Made by a program: the position numbers and the translations under genes. Shown here piece by piece: positions 1-7,835 of a stretch of DNA of 64,000 bases (position 1 is the stretch's first letter; every line of letters begins with the position of its first letter). The notes under the pieces were generated by a model. The model was given only the letters and a program-made list of their open reading frames with translations. It ran no database searches and was not told where the DNA came from. The DNA comes from JANPLN01 sp041736155 (GTDB taxonomy: Bacteria > Bdellovibrionota > Bdellovibrionia > Bdellovibrionales > JAGQZY01): NCBI GenBank assembly GCA_041736155.1, contig JBGSUL010000035.1, forward strand, positions 45,860 to 109,859, written 5' to 3'.

Positions 1-242
1 ATCAACTCGCGCAAACTGAGTTTGCTCAGATCGCGCTGAATAAGATAGCCACCATAGGCGCCTTGTTCTGATTTTAAAAATTTGCCCTGCACCATCTGCT
101 GCATGACACGAGCTGTAGCATCAAAAGGCGTGGAGTATTTCTGGCAAATTTCTTTGACGGTGGTGAGTTCACCCGGTCGTTTTTGGTTCATATGTTTTAA
201 AGAAATAAGCGCATACTCTAATTTGCGATGAATCTTATTCAC
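1..242 (-). CDS. Rrf2-family transcriptional regulator, N-terminal part (cut by window edge)
   Basis: About 80 N-terminal residues are visible; the 3' part lies outside the window. The translation starts from a GTG at 242-240 preceded by a good Shine-Dalgarno (GAGAGG). It reads as a winged helix-turn-helix of the Rrf2 type: a first helix with KLEYALISL, then TTVKEICQKY, then ARVMQQMVQGKF and the wing GAYGGYLI. Family members (IscR, NsrR, RirA, CymR) are dimeric repressors, many with an Fe-S cluster bound by cysteines in the C-terminal half, which cannot be seen here. A palindromic leader suggests autoregulation. Which Rrf2 subgroup it belongs to cannot be decided. Confidence 0.8.
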   Translation of the reverse strand, partial: MNKIHRKLEYALISLKHMNQKRPGELTTVKEICQKYSTPFDATARVMQQMVQGKFLKSEQGAYGGYLIQRDLSKLSLREL

Positions 243-244
243 AA

Positions 245-307
245 AAGACCTCTCATTCGTTATAAGTAACGTGAGGTCTTTATTTCATTATGCTTTCATT
301 TGGTCAA
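245..307 (-). promoter_or_regulatory. Promoter and palindromic leader/operator of the Rrf2-type gene
   Basis: On the minus strand a -35 TTGACC (307-302), a 17-base spacer and a -10 AATAAA (284-279) place the transcription start near 272. A perfect inverted repeat CGTTA-TAAG-TAACG lies at 258-271. It is enclosed by a second repeat AAGACCTC (245-252) / GAGGTCTT (273-280), so the leader can fold into a hairpin that includes the Shine-Dalgarno. The site is well placed for an operator covering the start point. The repeats are seen directly; the function is inferred. Confidence 0.5.
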
Positions 308-320
308 CCTTATATAAGGT
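307..320. promoter_or_regulatory. 14-bp perfect palindrome, candidate operator
   Basis: ACCTTATATAAGGT is a perfect 14-base palindrome in the spacer between the Rrf2-type gene and the divergent gene starting at 407. It touches the -35 of the Rrf2 promoter and lies upstream of a possible plus-strand -10 (TAAAAT, 363-368). It differs in sequence from the CGTTA repeat, so it may serve another regulator. AT-rich palindromes can arise by chance. Confidence 0.35.
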
Positions 321-406
321 AAAATAAGACGTACATTCGCCTTGGTTTTGAATCGGTCTTGTTAAAATATTTTACCTGTTAATTCAACATGTTATGGGAT
401 GTGTCT

Positions 407-1069
407 GTGAACAAAAAATCTCTCTTAATTTATTCTGTAGCGTTATGTGCGCCTATTTTAGTCTGGTTTGTGCTCTGGACCCTTGCACAAAACAGCTATC
501 ACTCCCACGACCCCAATCCGTGGATCCAAGGATTTGTAAACAACCCCGGCCAGAAGATTTCCACCCACGGCGACGCCAACCAAACTGAGTGGTTTCATGT
601 CGCCTCAGAGGCCGGAGAACTTTACGTCACATCCGTTACACCAAAAATTTTGCTCAAGGATTACGCTCCCTCGGCAGAGCATGTGATTCTTCTCGTAGAA
701 GCTCAGGGGCCCCAACTCGCCAGCCAGTTGTTTCATTTTTTAAAAGAGAAAAGTCTACTGAAGCGCTCATTAGTTCTAGCCGTGAGCGATGGATTCCTGA
801 AAGATCTGCGCTATTACGATGGTGAAATCGCCCTCGGCGCCGGCCAAGCCTACATCGTGCGCTTTCGCGCCTTACAAACTTTTGGTTTGGAAAATTTCCT
901 CTCTGTGCAAATGAGTGGCATTTGGCTGCGCCCAGAAATTTTTAAGGAGAGCACAAAGCAACTCACCGATACTTTCAACAAAATGAAAGTTCCCGTCTTC
1001 ATAGGACCGGTGAAAGAAGCACAGCTCTCCGATCTCCCCTCCAACGCCAACTACCTCATCGAAAACTAA
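407..1069 (+). CDS. Membrane-anchored protein of unknown function, weakly GDPD-like
   Basis: 220 residues from a GTG at 407, chosen because GGGA lies 7 bases upstream; an in-frame ATG at 389 has no ribosome-binding site. The N-terminus is a signal peptide or single anchor (KKSLLIYSVALCAPILVWF). The rest is soluble. The order of elements (ILLVEAQG, then RSLVLAVSDGFLKDLR, then VPVFIGPV) recalls the second half of a glycerophosphodiester phosphodiesterase barrel, with an HGD near the start where the family has its catalytic HRG. The acidic metal ligands are not evident, so this may be an inactive relative or only a resemblance. It precedes tolQ by about 110 bases and may be co-transcribed. Confidence 0.55.
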   Translation: MNKKSLLIYSVALCAPILVWFVLWTLAQNSYHSHDPNPWIQGFVNNPGQKISTHGDANQTEWFHVASEAGELYVTSVTPKILLKDYAPSAEHVILLVEAQGPQLASQLFHFLKEKSLLKRSLVLAVSDGFLKDLRYYDGEIALGAGQAYIVRFRALQTFGLENFLSVQMSGIWLRPEIFKESTKQLTDTFNKMKVPVFIGPVKEAQLSDLPSNANYLIEN

Positions 1070-1177
1070 TCCCCACATCTACAAAATCCAAAAATCCCAA
1101 AATGCTTATTTTTGTATCATGCGCTGTGCCTCGCCCGCACCAACAGAAACGCTTACTCTCAACGTATGGAAACTCTT

Positions 1178-1903
1178 ATGATTTTTACATCTTTTGCCTC
1201 CGCAGAAACTGCCGTTAAAGTAAATTCGGAATCTCACAATTTGCTTAATGGACTCGCCAACGCCGGCATCGTCGTTCAGTTGCTTCTTCTCTCCATGATC
1301 GCCCTTTCCGTTTGGAATTGGTTGATCATTTTGAAAAAGAAAAATCAATTTGCCGAGATCAGCAAAAAAAATGCGGCTTTTCTCGAAGTGTTTTGGAAAT
1401 CTCCGAACCTTCAGCAAATTCATTCGCAGATCGACCCACACAAAGAAAGTCCTCTGGCGAAAGTTTTTTCTTCTGGCTACGAAGAAATCGAGCGCTCTAT
1501 TCAACAGCAAGGGACTTCTCTTTCTACCGGCATGGAAAATCTCGAGAGAACTTTGCGTAAAGTTCACGATGATGAAATCGAGCAACTGGAAAGCCAACTC
1601 AGTGTCCTCGCCACAACCGGTAGTACCGCTCCCTTTATAGGTTTGTTGGGAACGGTCATTGGCATTATGAATTCTTTCCAAGACATTGCGCAATCAGGCT
1701 CAGCAAGTTTAGCTGTTGTTGCTCCAGGAATTTCAGAAGCGCTCTTTGCTACGGCTGTTGGACTTTTTGCTGCTATTCCGGCGGTGGTTTTTTACAACTA
1801 CTTGATCAACAAAATTAAAAAGTTTGAAAATCAGCTGAATGGCTTTAACTCTGATTTTTTGAATATCGCGCGACGCAATTTTTTTAAGACACCTTCAACT
1901 TAA
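1178..1903 (+). CDS. tolQ: TolQ, proton-channel subunit of the Tol-Pal system
   Basis: About 241 residues, close to the usual 230. TolQ is an inner-membrane MotA/ExbB-family protein that forms the proton channel with TolR and energises TolA during outer-membrane constriction. Seen: a first membrane helix (VVQLLLLSMIALSVWNWLI), a long cytoplasmic loop, then the family signature TGSTAPFIGLLGTVIGIMNS and a third helix SEALFATAVGLFAAIPAVVF. The ATG at 1178 is preferred because GGAA lies 6 bases before it; ATGs at 1166 and 1112 are in frame but lack such a site. First gene of tolQ-tolR-tolA-tolB, with 7 bases before tolR. Confidence 0.95.
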   Translation: MIFTSFASAETAVKVNSESHNLLNGLANAGIVVQLLLLSMIALSVWNWLIILKKKNQFAEISKKNAAFLEVFWKSPNLQQIHSQIDPHKESPLAKVFSSGYEEIERSIQQQGTSLSTGMENLERTLRKVHDDEIEQLESQLSVLATTGSTAPFIGLLGTVIGIMNSFQDIAQSGSASLAVVAPGISEALFATAVGLFAAIPAVVFYNYLINKIKKFENQLNGFNSDFLNIARRNFFKTPST

Positions 1904-1910
1904 GGCGAGC

Positions 1911-2321
1911 ATGGGCTTTTCACCGCAAAAAAAACAATCGCGAATGGTTCTGAGCGAAATCAACGTCACTCCTCTCGTTGATGTGATGCTGGTTCTGCTG
2001 GTGGTGTTTATGATCACCGCGCCGATGATGCAGCAAGGGATCGACATTCAGCTTCCGAAAACCGCTACCGCGGGGATTGAAACTCATGCAGAGCCACTCG
2101 TTTTAAGTATCAAAGCGAACAAACACATCTACTGGGGCAATACACCCGTAGCGGCGGATGGTTTGCGCAATAAGTTGCGAGCTCATTTTAAAACTCAAAA
2201 AGAAAAACAAGTTTATATCAAAGCCGATAAAAGCGTTGATTACGGCTTGGTGGCCGAAGTCATTGCCGAGGTAAAGGCTTCGGGCATTGAGAATGTGGGT
2301 TTAGTCACTTTACCGAAATAG
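1911..2321 (+). CDS. tolR: TolR, ExbD-family subunit of the Tol-Pal system
   Basis: 136 residues, the usual length. TolR has one membrane helix whose conserved aspartate takes part in proton conduction, and a periplasmic domain that interacts with TolA and peptidoglycan. The signature SEINVTPLVDVMLVLLVVF is clear at about residues 15-33, with the essential Asp in PLVDV. The C-terminal half (QVYIKADKSVDYGLVAEVI) is the periplasmic dimerisation fold. The Shine-Dalgarno AAGGCG sits just before the ATG. It lies 7 bases after tolQ, a spacing that fits translational coupling. Confidence 0.95.
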   Translation: MGFSPQKKQSRMVLSEINVTPLVDVMLVLLVVFMITAPMMQQGIDIQLPKTATAGIETHAEPLVLSIKANKHIYWGNTPVAADGLRNKLRAHFKTQKEKQVYIKADKSVDYGLVAEVIAEVKASGIENVGLVTLPK

Positions 2322-2334
2322 CTGTGCAAAATGA

Positions 2335-3087
2335 ATGACTCCTATGAATGACACGTCTGACTTAAAATATTTTTTAATCTCCCTCTCCATGCATCTTGTG
2401 TTGGTTCTCTTTTTAGTCGTGAAGATTGTTATTTTCCCAGGAGACCGTCCCGAATTTTTACGAGCGGTCCGCGTTGATTTTGTGGCTCTGCCTGACAAAG
2501 ATGTGCAACTCGCTCCTCCTGGTGAAGAAAAAGCGCAGCCCACACCTACCCCACCGCCAGAAAAACCGGCTCCTGTAAAAGTTGAACCTAGCAAAACGAC
2601 AGCCACAAAACCAGACAAGAAACCCGAGACGCCTAGCAAACCACCTGCAAAGACGGACAAACTGAAAGATCAGCAAAACTCCGCTCTGCAACGATTGGAA
2701 GCGCTCAATCGGTTGAAGAAAAAAAAGAACGACGCGGCCGCTGAGGGCGTTACGATCAAGGGAAATCGCCTCAACCAAGGTCACGCTTTAACAGGCGTGG
2801 AAAAAATTGAATACAACCGTTACCTCGCAGATCTGGATATCCACATTAAACGTTTTTGGAATTTACCGGAGTGGTTGGCCGGAAAACCTCTCAAAACGGC
2901 GATCTGGATCCGTTTTGACGAAAATGGTCTGCTTTTAGAAAAGAAAATTTTGCGCTCCTCTGGCCAAGCGGATTACGACAAAGAAGCCGTGCAAGCCGTG
3001 GTCAACTCAGCGCCCTTCCCCGCTCCGCCAGAAAATTTGATAAGTTATTTCAAAGACAATGGAATTGAGTTAAGATTTCCTGATTAG
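2335..3087 (+). CDS. tolA: TolA, periplasm-spanning energy transducer
   Basis: 250 residues, shorter than E. coli TolA (about 420). Seen: one N-terminal membrane anchor (YFLISLSMHLVLVLFLVVKI) carrying the SxxxH arrangement that contacts TolQ/R, then a Pro/Lys-rich linker at about residues 60-110. A short basic helical stretch follows, then a C-terminal TonB/TolA-like domain (about 150-250, with YDKEAVQAVVNSAPFPAPP). TolA couples the TolQR motor to TolB-Pal. The linker is Pro-rich as in TonB rather than the long Ala/Lys helix of enterobacterial TolA. Position between tolR and tolB supports TolA over TonB. Two overlapping ATGs (2331, 2335) occur; only 2335 is in frame. Confidence 0.9.
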   Translation: MTPMNDTSDLKYFLISLSMHLVLVLFLVVKIVIFPGDRPEFLRAVRVDFVALPDKDVQLAPPGEEKAQPTPTPPPEKPAPVKVEPSKTTATKPDKKPETPSKPPAKTDKLKDQQNSALQRLEALNRLKKKKNDAAAEGVTIKGNRLNQGHALTGVEKIEYNRYLADLDIHIKRFWNLPEWLAGKPLKTAIWIRFDENGLLLEKKILRSSGQADYDKEAVQAVVNSAPFPAPPENLISYFKDNGIELRFPD

Positions 3088-3122
3088 GTAACAGCTCCCG
3101 AATCCAACGCTGCGAGGTCCGC

Positions 3123-4517
3123 ATGAGAAATTTCTTCGTGATTATTTTTATCGTTTTTTTAAGTCCCGTCCTCATCCTGGCTCAGGACGTGGATGCGCCC
3201 TCACCCTCTACGCATATCAATGTGGGCCAAGCTACGGTGAAAAAAAGTCTCGCCGCTGTCGCGCCGGTCCGTTTTTTAGGTACACCCACACTGGCCAAAC
3301 AATATTTAAAATATGAAAAAGAAATTCAAGACATTCTAGAAAAAGATCTCACTGTCTCTTCGTTTTTTACCCTGCAAAATCCTCAGTCATTTTTAGAATC
3401 CGCCGACAAAGGCCTCCGTCCCCACCCCATGGAACCCAATGGTTTTTTGTTTGATGCATGGAAGTCTATTAACACAGAATTTTTGATCAAATCTGGTTTT
3501 AATATCGTCGGTAACCAACTGACCTTTGAAGCCTACGTCTACAATGTCAATCGCGAAGAACCTGTGTTGGCAAAAACCTACTCGTCTCCTGTACGCGATC
3601 TTCGCTCGGCTGTTCATATGTTTTGCAATGACTTGATTGAAAAAATGACCGGCAAAAAATCTTTCTTTTTGACCAAGATCGTCGCTGGCCGCAGTGTCAG
3701 AAATAACAATAAAGAAATTTTTGTGATGGATTGGGATGGCGCCAATACCGAACAACTGACCTTTCACAACTCAGCCTCTGTCTCGCCATCATGGTCGCGA
3801 GATGGCCGATACATCGCCTATTCGACCTATAATTATCACTCTCGTGTAAAAACACGCAACGTTGAACTCTTCCTTCTCGATCTCAAAAATAAACAGCGGA
3901 TTGTTCTCTCTGCGGAAAGAGGCATCAACTCCACGGCCACTTTTTTTCCTGACCAACGAAATATTGTTTTTCGCATGAGTCCCAACGGTCAGTCTTCTGA
4001 TTTGTACAAAATGTCTCTCGATGGAAGAAATAAAATAGCCATCACCCACGGCCCCCGCGGCGCGATGAATGTGGAACCCGCGATCAGTCCTGATGGCACA
4101 AAGTTGGCATTTGCTTCCGATCGCAGCGGAAATATCATGGCGTACATTCTTGATTTTAGCACCAACGCCACTCGCCGCCTTACTTATGCCGGAACCTACA
4201 CCGCCAGTCCCGCTTGGTCGCCCGATGGAAAACGTATCGCGTTTGCGAGTGACACCGGAAAGCATTTTGATATTTACATCGTCGATGTGGACGGAAAAAA
4301 TCTTCAAAAGCTCACTTCCGCACAAAAACCCAATGGTCGTGGAGCGAATAACGAAGACCCCACCTTCTCCCCCGATGGACGCTTTATTCTTTTCCGCAGT
4401 GATCGCACTGGAAACTATCAACTCTATGTGATCAGCGTGGACGGAAAAAATGAATACCGACTCACGTTTGACCAACACAACTATTATCGGCCCCAATGGT
4501 CACCCTTCCTCAACTAA
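3123..4517 (+). CDS. tolB: TolB, periplasmic beta-propeller of the Tol-Pal system
   Basis: 464 residues with a signal peptide (FFVIIFIVFLSPVLILAQ). An N-terminal alpha/beta domain is followed from about residue 200 by repeated PD40-type propeller blades: SPSWSRDGRYIAYST, ISPDGTKLAFASDRSG, SPAWSPDGKRIAFASD and PTFSPDGRFILFRSD. TolB shuttles between TolA and Pal in the periplasm. The Shine-Dalgarno GAGG lies close before the ATG. Its last 22 bases overlap the start of glnE in another frame. No pal gene follows directly; the OmpA-type lipoprotein at 39793-40479 is distant and has a longer coiled-coil linker than Pal. Confidence 0.95.
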   Translation: MRNFFVIIFIVFLSPVLILAQDVDAPSPSTHINVGQATVKKSLAAVAPVRFLGTPTLAKQYLKYEKEIQDILEKDLTVSSFFTLQNPQSFLESADKGLRPHPMEPNGFLFDAWKSINTEFLIKSGFNIVGNQLTFEAYVYNVNREEPVLAKTYSSPVRDLRSAVHMFCNDLIEKMTGKKSFFLTKIVAGRSVRNNNKEIFVMDWDGANTEQLTFHNSASVSPSWSRDGRYIAYSTYNYHSRVKTRNVELFLLDLKNKQRIVLSAERGINSTATFFPDQRNIVFRMSPNGQSSDLYKMSLDGRNKIAITHGPRGAMNVEPAISPDGTKLAFASDRSGNIMAYILDFSTNATRRLTYAGTYTASPAWSPDGKRIAFASDTGKHFDIYIVDVDGKNLQKLTSAQKPNGRGANNEDPTFSPDGRFILFRSDRTGNYQLYVISVDGKNEYRLTFDQHNYYRPQWSPFLN

Positions 4518-6895
4518 ACGAATGGTCCTCCGCAGATCTTTTACGAGCTCGCTCGCTGTCGCCAGCTATCGATCGCTATCTTAAAATACTTACAGCGCCG
4601 ACAGTCTCTTTTGCCGATGAACTCCGACACCAACGTCACCGCGAGTGGACACGGGCCGCACTGGCCGCTCTGCTCACGGATTTGCCCGCACAAAACATTT
4701 GCCAGTTTTGGTCGGAGTCCTGTTTGCAAATTTTGCGACGCGCTTGGGAAAAAGAAGAATTGCAAAACGAATCGGTATGTTTGATCACCATGGGGAAACT
4801 CGGCGCAGGAGAGTTGAACTTAAGTTCTGATATTGATATTTATTTTGTTTCCGAAAAAGAACCCAGTAAAGTTCTTATTAAAAAAGTTCGTTCTTGGCTC
4901 AATGATCTTACCGAGATTCGTCCCAGCGGTTTTTGTTTCCGAGTCGATTTAGATCTGCGCCCCGGTGGCAGTACGGCCCCTTTGGTGCAAAGTTTTGAGC
5001 AAATGACCAACCACTATGGCTACCACGGAGAAACCTGGGAGCGCGTGGCCCTCATTCGCCAAGACATTCCCCTCGGCCCCCCACAACTCACTCAAGATAT
5101 TGCAAATTTCTGTCGAAAATTTTCTTTTCGCAAACACATTGATTATGGGCTTTTCCACGATTTGCAATCTTTGCGCAGCAAAATTCAAGCACACAAAATG
5201 ACGTCCTCAACAGCAGACTTAAAATTTCGACGCGGAGGAATTCGCGACTTGGAACTTTTGATACAGTCCTTGCAACTGATCCATGGCGGAAAATCTCCCT
5301 CTCTGCAAACGCGCTCCCTCTCCAGCGCCATCGCCACACTGCAACAGGCAGGTCATCTGTCCGCCAGCGATGCAAAAACCCTGGCTGAATCTTATTGGTT
5401 TTTTCGTGATCTAGAAAATAAATTGCATAGCGAAAACGATCAATACACCTACGATCTCAACCAGTCGCATGTTTTGACTTCCGAACAAAAAGAACTTTTC
5501 ACGATAAAAGCGGAGAGCATCGCCCAGATCGTCGATCAATTTTTAAGTCCCTATCAAAAAAAGGTCCCCGCAACGCTCATGACTTCCGCTGAGATAAACG
5601 ATCACGACGAAAAATTTAAAACGGCCTGGGAAGAGCTGCAAAAAATTAAATTGCAGTCCCGCTCTCTCGACCGCGATCGCAATGAGTGGGCTTTGTTTTT
5701 AAATAATGTGCTTGTTGTTTTGCAAAAAGGTGTGGGCGATCGTTTCCGTGCCGTCGAACATTTGCACCAGTTTCTTCTCGCCACCAAAGCAAAAACCAGT
5801 TTTCTTAGTCTGCTCAATCAGCATCTCGAGCTTCTCGAAGAACTCCTGTGGATCTTCTCCTGCTCCCCCTTTCTGTCGCAAATCTTGATCCACCGCCCAG
5901 AATTGGTGGATAGTTTTTTATTAAAGACGGCTGATATCAATACTCAGGATGAAGACCTCTTTTTTTCTTCTATTCAAGATTTCAAACTCATGTCGGATCT
6001 CATCGCCAGCTCGCGTTTTTTGCGTCAAAAAAACGTTTTAGAGCTCACCCAAAATCTGTCGCAAACTACCGACACGCTCGTTCTCGCGGTGTTAGAATTT
6101 TTACGCAAAAAGTGGAAAGAGCCTCTGCAAATTTTGTGTCTTGGTAAATGGGCCACTGGGCAAATGGGCCTCACCTCCGATTTAGATTTTGTATTTCTGT
6201 CCGATACAACGGCGAGCGAAGCACAAATGAAGTTGGCGCGACGTTTTATTCATGTGCTCAATTCCCCACACAGCGGCCAAAAACTTTACAACATCGATTT
6301 ACGCTTGCGCCCCAGTGGCAGCGCCGGCCCCTTGATTGTCACCCGCTCCGAGCTGCAAAAGTATTTAACCTCTCAAGCCGCCGTTTGGGAAAGACAAGCC
6401 TATTTGTGCTATCGTATTTTACCTACCGAAGAAAGTGTGCCTCTCTTTACCCCGCGCCCCCTCACTACCGCTGATCAACATGAGCTTCGCGATATCCAGA
6501 GCAAACTGCTGGTGAACGATCCCCTGACCATCGATTTAAAAAAGAACAAAGGGGGGCTTTTGCATAGCGAACTCGCCGTCCAAGCATTTGCCTTGGCGAA
6601 CGAGCAGTTTCCCTCCACTCCGAGCTTTGAAGGCCTTTGCGAAATCGTAAAAAACCGACGTGATCCCGTCCTCGGGCAGACGATTTATGATAATTATCAA
6701 AAACTGCGCACGTCACAGCAGCTACTCATTCTCCTTAGCCAGGCCGCCGAAGCAAAACTCAGCGATGACTCGGCCGATTTAGAGCTCTTAAGTGCTCTTC
6801 TCGGTACCTCTCCAAAGGTCGTGCTGAGCGAAACACAAAGTTTACTCAATGAACAGAAGATGTTGTTAGATAAACTGACTGACGAAGCTGACTGA
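4496..6895 (+). CDS. glnE: GlnE, glutamine synthetase adenylyltransferase/adenylyl-removing enzyme (short form)
   Basis: 799 residues, against about 950 in enterobacteria. GlnE adds and removes AMP on glutamine synthetase in response to nitrogen status. Two nucleotidyltransferase domains are visible: GKLGAGELNLSSDIDIYFV near residues 98-116 and GKWATGQMGLTSDLDFVFL near 550-568. Each keeps the S-D-x-D metal-binding motif, and each is followed by a DLRLRPxGSxxPL-type segment (the first as DLDLRPGGSTAPL). Both activities therefore look intact, and the shortness comes from the linker and ends. The start lies inside the end of tolB. The assigned ATG has no obvious ribosome-binding site, so expression may depend on ribosomes finishing tolB. 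Confidence 0.9.
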   Translation: MVTLPQLNEWSSADLLRARSLSPAIDRYLKILTAPTVSFADELRHQRHREWTRAALAALLTDLPAQNICQFWSESCLQILRRAWEKEELQNESVCLITMGKLGAGELNLSSDIDIYFVSEKEPSKVLIKKVRSWLNDLTEIRPSGFCFRVDLDLRPGGSTAPLVQSFEQMTNHYGYHGETWERVALIRQDIPLGPPQLTQDIANFCRKFSFRKHIDYGLFHDLQSLRSKIQAHKMTSSTADLKFRRGGIRDLELLIQSLQLIHGGKSPSLQTRSLSSAIATLQQAGHLSASDAKTLAESYWFFRDLENKLHSENDQYTYDLNQSHVLTSEQKELFTIKAESIAQIVDQFLSPYQKKVPATLMTSAEINDHDEKFKTAWEELQKIKLQSRSLDRDRNEWALFLNNVLVVLQKGVGDRFRAVEHLHQFLLATKAKTSFLSLLNQHLELLEELLWIFSCSPFLSQILIHRPELVDSFLLKTADINTQDEDLFFSSIQDFKLMSDLIASSRFLRQKNVLELTQNLSQTTDTLVLAVLEFLRKKWKEPLQILCLGKWATGQMGLTSDLDFVFLSDTTASEAQMKLARRFIHVLNSPHSGQKLYNIDLRLRPSGSAGPLIVTRSELQKYLTSQAAVWERQAYLCYRILPTEESVPLFTPRPLTTADQHELRDIQSKLLVNDPLTIDLKKNKGGLLHSELAVQAFALANEQFPSTPSFEGLCEIVKNRRDPVLGQTIYDNYQKLRTSQQLLILLSQAAEAKLSDDSADLELLSALLGTSPKVVLSETQSLLNEQKMLLDKLTDEAD

Positions 6896-6901
6896 ATATC
6901 C

Positions 6902-6929
6902 TTGACGACCTGAGCCAGCCTTTTAAACT
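6902..6929 (+). promoter_or_regulatory. Candidate promoter of the cyclophilin gene, predicting a leaderless mRNA
   Basis: TTGACG (6902-6907), a 16-base spacer and TAAACT (6924-6929) form a plausible sigma-70-type promoter directly after glnE. The same two hexamers with the same spacing occur before the lysine-rich gene at 22501-22528. The predicted start point falls on or next to the ATG at 6936, which also lacks a Shine-Dalgarno. Confidence 0.45.
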
Positions 6930-6935
6930 AGATGA

Positions 6936-7511
6936 ATGAGAGCAGTCCTTCTCCTTTTTTTATTCTGCAGCATTTGGTCTTCGGTTTCTTTTGCAAAAGA
7001 GAGCTATGCTCGCATCATCACGAGCGCTGGAACTATCAAAATTCGTTTTTTAACAAGCACAGCACCCAAAACGGTGGACAATTTTATTAAGCTTTCCAAA
7101 GGGGAACAGCGTTTTGTCGACAAAGAAGGCAAAAAAGCCATGCGTCCTTTTTATAATGGCTTGGTAATTCACCGTGCGCACCCCGAACTGGGAATTTTTT
7201 CGGGTTGCCAATGGGGAACAGGACGCGGCTGGCCTGGATACTATCTTTTTGACGAAATCCACGATGGTGTGACTTTCGATGCCCCAGGCAAAGTAGCCAT
7301 GGCCAAGCTCTCAGCCAGTGACAATCGTTTTGGCAGCCAGTTCTTTATTACAACCACCGCTGCGCCACGTCTCAATAAAAAGTACACAATTTTTGCAGAA
7401 GTGGAATCGGGCATGGATGTGGTTAAAAAAATCGCCAGCACACCGACGGACGCAATGATGATGCCCAAGAGTCCTATCACCATCAATTCCATCGAAGTTT
7501 TCGAGCAATAA
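6936..7511 (+). CDS. Exported cyclophilin-type peptidyl-prolyl cis-trans isomerase
   Basis: 191 residues with a signal peptide (AVLLLFLFCSIWSSVSFA), hence periplasmic. Cyclophilin signatures are present in order: TAPKTVDNFIKLSKG, FYNGLVIHR (catalytic Arg region), FGSQFFITTTAAPRLN, and YTIFAEVESGMDVVKKI. The family speeds X-Pro isomerisation during folding of exported proteins. The segment after the catalytic Arg reads SGCQWGTGRGWPGY in place of the usual Q-G-G-D pattern, but the chain is otherwise complete. It follows glnE by 40 bases and appears to have its own promoter. Confidence 0.9.
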   Translation: MRAVLLLFLFCSIWSSVSFAKESYARIITSAGTIKIRFLTSTAPKTVDNFIKLSKGEQRFVDKEGKKAMRPFYNGLVIHRAHPELGIFSGCQWGTGRGWPGYYLFDEIHDGVTFDAPGKVAMAKLSASDNRFGSQFFITTTAAPRLNKKYTIFAEVESGMDVVKKIASTPTDAMMMPKSPITINSIEVFEQ

Positions 7512-7610
7512 GTCTCCTTGCCCTTCGTTACAAGACGGTTCTTTCGCCGCGTCGTACTTTGAATCCTCCACCATCCTCCTTTATCGTTCTGAACTGCATT
7601 CGGGGGGAAT

Positions 7611-7835
7611 ATGCCACAAAACAAAGACCGCACTCTGCGCATCTATAAGCAGCTCGTCGACGAGCTTTTAAAAGAGACAAGCGATGAAAAATTAGTTAAG
7701 GATTTGATGCAGAAACTAAGCATGGAATACTCGTCAGAAAAGGTCGATCGTCTCACGACCGTTCTCGCATTTAATCCACGCCCAGACAGTTTTCCAAACG
7801 AAAAGCCTCTGGACCCAATGAAGGAGCCTTCATGA
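7611..7835 (+). CDS. Small protein of unknown function, coupled to cystathionine beta-synthase
   Basis: 74 residues, not recognised. It has a strong Shine-Dalgarno (GGGGGG) before the ATG. The stop overlaps the start of the next gene in ATGA, the usual sign of translational coupling. The sequence is charged and probably mostly helical (YKQLVDELLKETSDEKLVKD), with a proline-rich tail and no cysteines, signal peptide or membrane segment. The context suggests a helper or a leader for the transsulfuration genes, but nothing in the sequence proves this. Confidence 0.65.
   Translation: MPQNKDRTLRIYKQLVDELLKETSDEKLVKDLMQKLSMEYSSEKVDRLTTVLAFNPRPDSFPNEKPLDPMKEPS

Noticed and set aside
3789..4496. 235-codon ORF antisense to tolB
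   Set aside because: tolB is unmistakable on the plus strand; the antisense product has no start signal or recognisable motif.
7512..7610. Possible SAM-type riboswitch before the transsulfuration genes
   Set aside because: The 99-base spacer shows no paired elements of a known SAM riboswitch; only a Shine-Dalgarno is evident.
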